This document shows positions 31,403-34,777 of a stretch of 34,777 bases of DNA, one piece after another. Position 1 is the stretch's first letter. Each line of letters starts with the position of its first letter. Below the pieces are notes generated by a model. It was given only the letters and a program-made list of their open reading frames with translations. It made no database searches and was not told where the DNA came from. Position numbers and translations under genes: made by a program. Source of the stretch: an uncultured Dialister sp. (GTDB lineage: Bacteria; Bacillota; Negativicutes; Veillonellales; Dialisteraceae); contig URAA01000003.1 in the NCBI GenBank assembly GCA_900545785.1, positions 1-34,777 of the forward strand. Reading direction: 5' to 3'.

Positions 31403-33151
31403 GTGGCGGACGGGTATGCAATGAAAGCGTCGGGGATAACGAAAATATTTCATGATCCTCTTTCGGGAAAGCCTTTGAAAGCATTGGACGGGGCAGATCT
31501 GGAAGTGCGGAAGGGAGAAATGACCGCCCTTATCGGGCCCGACGGAGCAGGAAAAACCACTTTTCTCCGCCTTGTCTGCGGTCTTCTTTCTCCGACGGAA
31601 GGGAAAATGGAAGTGCTCGGAGAAAATGTGGCGGAAAATCCCGAGAAGGTGCAGGATTTGCTCGGTTATATGCCGCAGAAATTCGGCCTTTATGAAGATC
31701 TGACCTGCAGGGAAAATATGGATCTCTACGCCGATCTTCACGGAATTTACGGCGAGGAAAGAGAAGAACGGTTTGAAAAATTATTTCAAATGACCGGTCT
31801 TGCTCCCTTTACGGAACGGCGGGCAGGGGATCTGTCGGGAGGAATGAAGCAGAAACTGGGCCTTGCCTGCACGTTGGTGCGGACGCCGGAGCTGCTCCTT
31901 CTGGACGAGCCCACCGTCGGTGTCGATCCGCTGTCACGTCGCGAACTTTGGGAAATTTTACAAATTCTTGTGGAAGAAGAGCATATTTCCCTCCTCGTCT
32001 CCACCGCTTACATGGAAGAGGCGGAACTTTGCGATACGGTTTACATTCTTCATAAGGGACATATTTTGGAAAAAGGCAGACCTTCGGACATACGGAAAAA
32101 GTCGGAAGGGCGCTCTTATGTGGCAAAACTGCCGGACCGCATTCCTGCCCGTCTTTTGCAGGCCGCTTTTTTGGACGATCGGGATCATATAGAAGATGCG
32201 GTGCCCGAAAGAGGGGGCGTGCGGTTTCTTTTGAAAAAAGGCGTTCTTTTGGAAGAGGTGCAGGCTTTTTCCCTCTGGCCGTCCCTTGAAGCCGAGGAAG
32301 TACCGCCTTCTCTGGAAGACAGTTTCATGACGGCCCTTCGGGAAGCGGATCCGAAAGAACTGTCTCTTGCGGGATTTGAAGTGGATTATCGGAAAAAGCG
32401 GAAAATTTCTTCCGCCGTCGATATAGAAGTGAAAGATCTCTTCCGCCGTTTCGGTGATTTCGTCGCGGTGGATCATACCTCTTTCCGTGTGCATAAGGGA
32501 GAAATATTCGGACTTCTCGGGCCGAACGGGGCAGGGAAATCCACGACCTTCAAAATGCTCTGCGGCCTCCTTCCTCTATCGTCGGGGGAAATATCCGTCG
32601 CAGGAGTCGATATGGGAAGGGCAAGCTCGGAAGCACGGGCAAAAGTGGGCTATGTGGCGCAGAAATTTTCTCTCTACTCTATGCTCAGTGTTCGGGAAAA
32701 TCTGGAATTTTTCGGCGGTGTGTACGGCCTTCCTCCCAAAAAACTGAAAGAAAGAATCAAATTTGTCCTGAAACAGTTCGAACTGGAAGGGGCGGAAGAA
32801 AAAAATGCAGGCGAACTGCCGGGAGGATATAAGCAGCGCCTTTCCATGGCGGCCGCCCTTCTTCATGAGCCGGAAATTCTCTTTCTTGACGAGCCGACAA
32901 GCGGCATCGATCCGCCGGCACGGCGTATTTTCTGGCGGCAGATCACCGCTCTTGCCGAAAGAGGGACGACCGTCGTCGTGACCACGCATTTCATGGACGA
33001 AGCGGAATATTGCGACCGCATGATGATCCAAGACAGAGGGAAAATGCTGATTTTGGGAACTCCCGAAGAAGTGCGGAAAAGAGGGGGCGAAAACTCCTCC
33101 ATGAATGATGCTTTTATCGCCATCGTGGAAGAAGGAAGGAGGGAATCATGA
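31403..33151 (+). CDS. Tandem ABC ATPase, YbhF-like
   Basis: 582 aa with two nucleotide-binding domains in one chain. Domain 1 (~10-235): Walker A GPDGAGKTT, signature LSGGMKQKL, Walker B LLLLDEPTVGVD. Domain 2 (~335-570): GPNGAGKST, a variant signature LPGGYKQRL (Pro for Ser), ILFLDEPTSGID. It should power both permeases that follow. The GTG at 31403 is preferred: GAAAGGA (31389-31395) lies 7 bases before it; a TTG at 31385 overlapping the previous stop and an ATG at 31421 are alternatives. Its stop overlaps the next ATG (ATGA). Confidence 0.92.
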   Translation: MADGYAMKASGITKIFHDPLSGKPLKALDGADLEVRKGEMTALIGPDGAGKTTFLRLVCGLLSPTEGKMEVLGENVAENPEKVQDLLGYMPQKFGLYEDLTCRENMDLYADLHGIYGEEREERFEKLFQMTGLAPFTERRAGDLSGGMKQKLGLACTLVRTPELLLLDEPTVGVDPLSRRELWEILQILVEEEHISLLVSTAYMEEAELCDTVYILHKGHILEKGRPSDIRKKSEGRSYVAKLPDRIPARLLQAAFLDDRDHIEDAVPERGGVRFLLKKGVLLEEVQAFSLWPSLEAEEVPPSLEDSFMTALREADPKELSLAGFEVDYRKKRKISSAVDIEVKDLFRRFGDFVAVDHTSFRVHKGEIFGLLGPNGAGKSTTFKMLCGLLPLSSGEISVAGVDMGRASSEARAKVGYVAQKFSLYSMLSVRENLEFFGGVYGLPPKKLKERIKFVLKQFELEGAEEKNAGELPGGYKQRLSMAAALLHEPEILFLDEPTSGIDPPARRIFWRQITALAERGTTVVVTTHFMDEAEYCDRMMIQDRGKMLILGTPEEVRKRGGENSSMNDAFIAIVEEGRRES

Positions 33152-34278
33152 AAAACCGCTTTTCTTTGAAACGCCTTTCAGCTTTGATATATAAAGAATA
33201 CAAACAGCTGATCCGCGACAGAAGCAGCATCGTCATCGGGATCGTCATTCCCATGATGCTCATTCTCCTCATCGGCTACGGTATGTCTCTTGATGTGAAA
33301 AATGTGCCCGTTGCGGTGGTCATGGAAGATACATCGCCGACGGCGCAGGACATGGTTTCCTTCATGAGAGGCTCCGAATATGTGGAACCTTATTTCGTGA
33401 CGTCCATGAAAGACGGAGAATACCTGATGGACGAAAGAAAGGCTGATGCGATCCTCCGTATTCCTTCAAATTTCACGGAAAGCCTCGGACGAGGAGACGG
33501 ACGGCTGGAAATCATCCTGTGGGGCGTCGATGCGGCGACGGCAAGAGTGGCGGGAGGCTATCTCGAGGCAGGGATCGCTTCATGGGAAGCGGATTACATA
33601 AGAAAACAGGGCGGCTCTGCTCTGTCTTCGGGCATGGTGACCGTCATTTCCCGCCAATGGTTCAATGATGCGAATACGAGTACATGGTTTTTTGTCCCCG
33701 GTCTGGTGGTCCTCATCATGACCCTTGTCGGCGTATTCCTTACCACCATGGTCATGGCACGGGAATGGGAGCGGGGGACTTTGGAAGCTCTCTTTATCAC
33801 GCCGGTGAAACCTTTGGAAATACTGCTGTCGAAAATGATCCCTTATTTTTTCACCGCCATGATAGGATTCTGGCTCTGTATTTTCTCTGCCCGTTATCTT
33901 TATCATGTGCCGATCCACGGATCGTTTCTCATCATTTTCATCAGTTCCGTCATTTACCTTTTTTCCACCCTCGGCATGGGCCTCACCATTTCATCCCTCG
34001 TGAAAAGCCAGTTCCTTGCAAGCCAGATTTCCCTTCTTGTGAGTGTCCTTCCCACGATGATGCTCTCGGGCTTCCTCTTCGATCTGCGGAGCGTTCCCGC
34101 TTTTATCAGCGCCGTGGGACATGTTCTCCCCGCCACCTACTATATGGAACTTTTGAAATCCCTTTTCCTTTCGGGAAATAATTGGACCCTCATCACGGAA
34201 AACTGCACGATTCTGTTCTTTTACGCCCTCTTCTTTGTGGGCCTGTCGTATAAAATTACGAAAAAGAGGCTGGAATGA
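33148..34278 (+). CDS. ABC-2 type permease, YbhS-like
   Basis: 376 aa, the family length. One N-terminal membrane segment (~25-48, IVIGIVIPMMLILLIGYGMSLD), a large extracytoplasmic domain (~50-175), then five segments. The ABC-2 signature MAREWERGTLEALFITPVKPLEILLSKMIPY lies near residue 205 (given here for its pattern REWERGT…P). It forms the transport path with the next permease. Start overlaps the ATPase stop (ATGA), and its stop overlaps the next gene the same way. Confidence 0.93.
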   Translation: MKNRFSLKRLSALIYKEYKQLIRDRSSIVIGIVIPMMLILLIGYGMSLDVKNVPVAVVMEDTSPTAQDMVSFMRGSEYVEPYFVTSMKDGEYLMDERKADAILRIPSNFTESLGRGDGRLEIILWGVDAATARVAGGYLEAGIASWEADYIRKQGGSALSSGMVTVISRQWFNDANTSTWFFVPGLVVLIMTLVGVFLTTMVMAREWERGTLEALFITPVKPLEILLSKMIPYFFTAMIGFWLCIFSARYLYHVPIHGSFLIIFISSVIYLFSTLGMGLTISSLVKSQFLASQISLLVSVLPTMMLSGFLFDLRSVPAFISAVGHVLPATYYMELLKSLFLSGNNWTLITENCTILFFYALFFVGLSYKITKKRLE

Positions 34279-34777
34279 AAGATATTTTACTCCTACATCT
34301 GAGGCGGATTCTTTTCATGATACGAAAAGAATTCATTGCCATCTTGAAAGATAAAAAAAGCCGGTTCATCCTCATAGGGCCGGTCATCATACAGACACTC
34401 CTCTTCGGCTATGTGGCGACCTACAATCTGGACGAAGTGAGCTATGCCGTGCTTGACGGAAGCAGGAGCAGGTATTCCGCCGATTTCCTTGCCAAACTGG
34501 ACGGGAGCGGCATTTTCAAAAGAGCCGCCACTTTGGAAAATACGGAGCAGACGGCGGAATGGATCGATTCGGGAAAAGTGTCGGCAGTGATTGTCATACA
34601 AAATGATTTCGCAAACCGTCTTGCAAGGGGAGAAACGGCACCTCTGCAGGTCATCACCGACGGGAGAAATACGATGACCTCCGGCCTTGCGTCTTCCTAT
34701 ATTTCTCAGGCGGCAGCCGCTTACAACAGAGAACTTGCAGGCGGAAAAGAACTGATAAAAATAGAAACACGGACATG
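34275..34777 (+). CDS. ABC-2 type permease, YbhR-like (3' end outside window)
   Basis: Starts ATG at 34275, overlapping the previous stop by 4 bases (ATGA), and stays open to the window end (167 codons). It begins MKDILLLHLRRILFMIRKEF, followed by KSRFILIGPVIIQTLLFGYV, an N-terminal membrane segment, then the extracytoplasmic domain including SYAVLDGSRSRYSADFLAKL. This is the second half-permease expected after a YbhS-type gene. About the last 200 residues with the main membrane segments are missing. Confidence 0.9.
   Translation, partial: MKDILLLHLRRILFMIRKEFIAILKDKKSRFILIGPVIIQTLLFGYVATYNLDEVSYAVLDGSRSRYSADFLAKLDGSGIFKRAATLENTEQTAEWIDSGKVSAVIVIQNDFANRLARGETAPLQVITDGRNTMTSGLASSYISQAAAAYNRELAGGKELIKIETRT

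Overview
Organism (inference). This looks like a low-to-mid GC diderm Firmicute, most likely a Negativicute of the Veillonellaceae/Dialister kind. The reasons are strong AAAGGAG ribosome sites, a ywiB-like gene directly before argS (a Firmicute arrangement), intrinsic terminators after almost every unit, many lipoproteins, and envelope-type ABC systems (a LolD/MacB-type exporter and a YbhGFSR-type HlyD/ABC-2 exporter). No rRNA, tRNA, CRISPR array or intact insertion sequence was seen.

Layout. 1-331: end of a nitroreductase. 332-1040: non-coding, with a 23-bp degenerate tandem repeat and a long hairpin terminator. 1041-4364: iron/cobalamin-type ABC importer (binding lipoprotein divergent from permease and ATPase). 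4365-4899: regulatory region with TGTCAT-type direct repeats and an orphan terminator. 4900-9048: secreted alkaline phosphatase, an exported CPFC protein, then, after an internal terminator, a LolD/MacB-type ATPase and permease. 9175-9741: lipoprotein of unknown function. 10330-10686: a 38-codon gene and a decayed tandem copy, both on the minus strand. 10983-12641: tandem glycine riboswitch and a sodium:amino-acid symporter. 12861-16581: DUF1934 gene, argS, pyrG. 16733-18808: recQ with two HRDC domains. 18991-19614: TetR regulator with a clear operator. 19819-21613: CNNM/CorC-type membrane protein and a lysine/glutamate-rich protein. 21746-22639: GIY-YIG/DUF4357 protein bracketed by near-identical terminator repeats. 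22861-26969 (minus): zinc cluster of zur, a Cys-rich membrane protein, znuA, znuC, znuB and a CPYC lipoprotein. 27049-27858: uridine phosphorylase. 28008-29384: mnmE. 29626-29842: an apparently free-standing structured RNA. 30052-30204: a 50-aa ORF. 30402-34777: YbhGFSR-type export operon, cut by the window end.

How the genes fit together. Metal economy is the recurring theme. A Zur-like repressor has its own strong promoter with a palindrome at the start site and precedes a ZnuABC importer whose binding protein carries a His-rich loop. The last gene of that operon and the gene after the Zn-type alkaline phosphatase both encode exported proteins with a CP[YF]C motif and similar layout. The phosphatase-side protein is followed by an ATPase/FtsX-like permease pair, a set that resembles the zinc-regulated Zrg/DUF3299 systems known in proteobacteria. 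The least explained elements are the free-standing RNA, the duplicated 38-codon gene, the 23-bp repeats, and the terminator-flanked nuclease-like gene.
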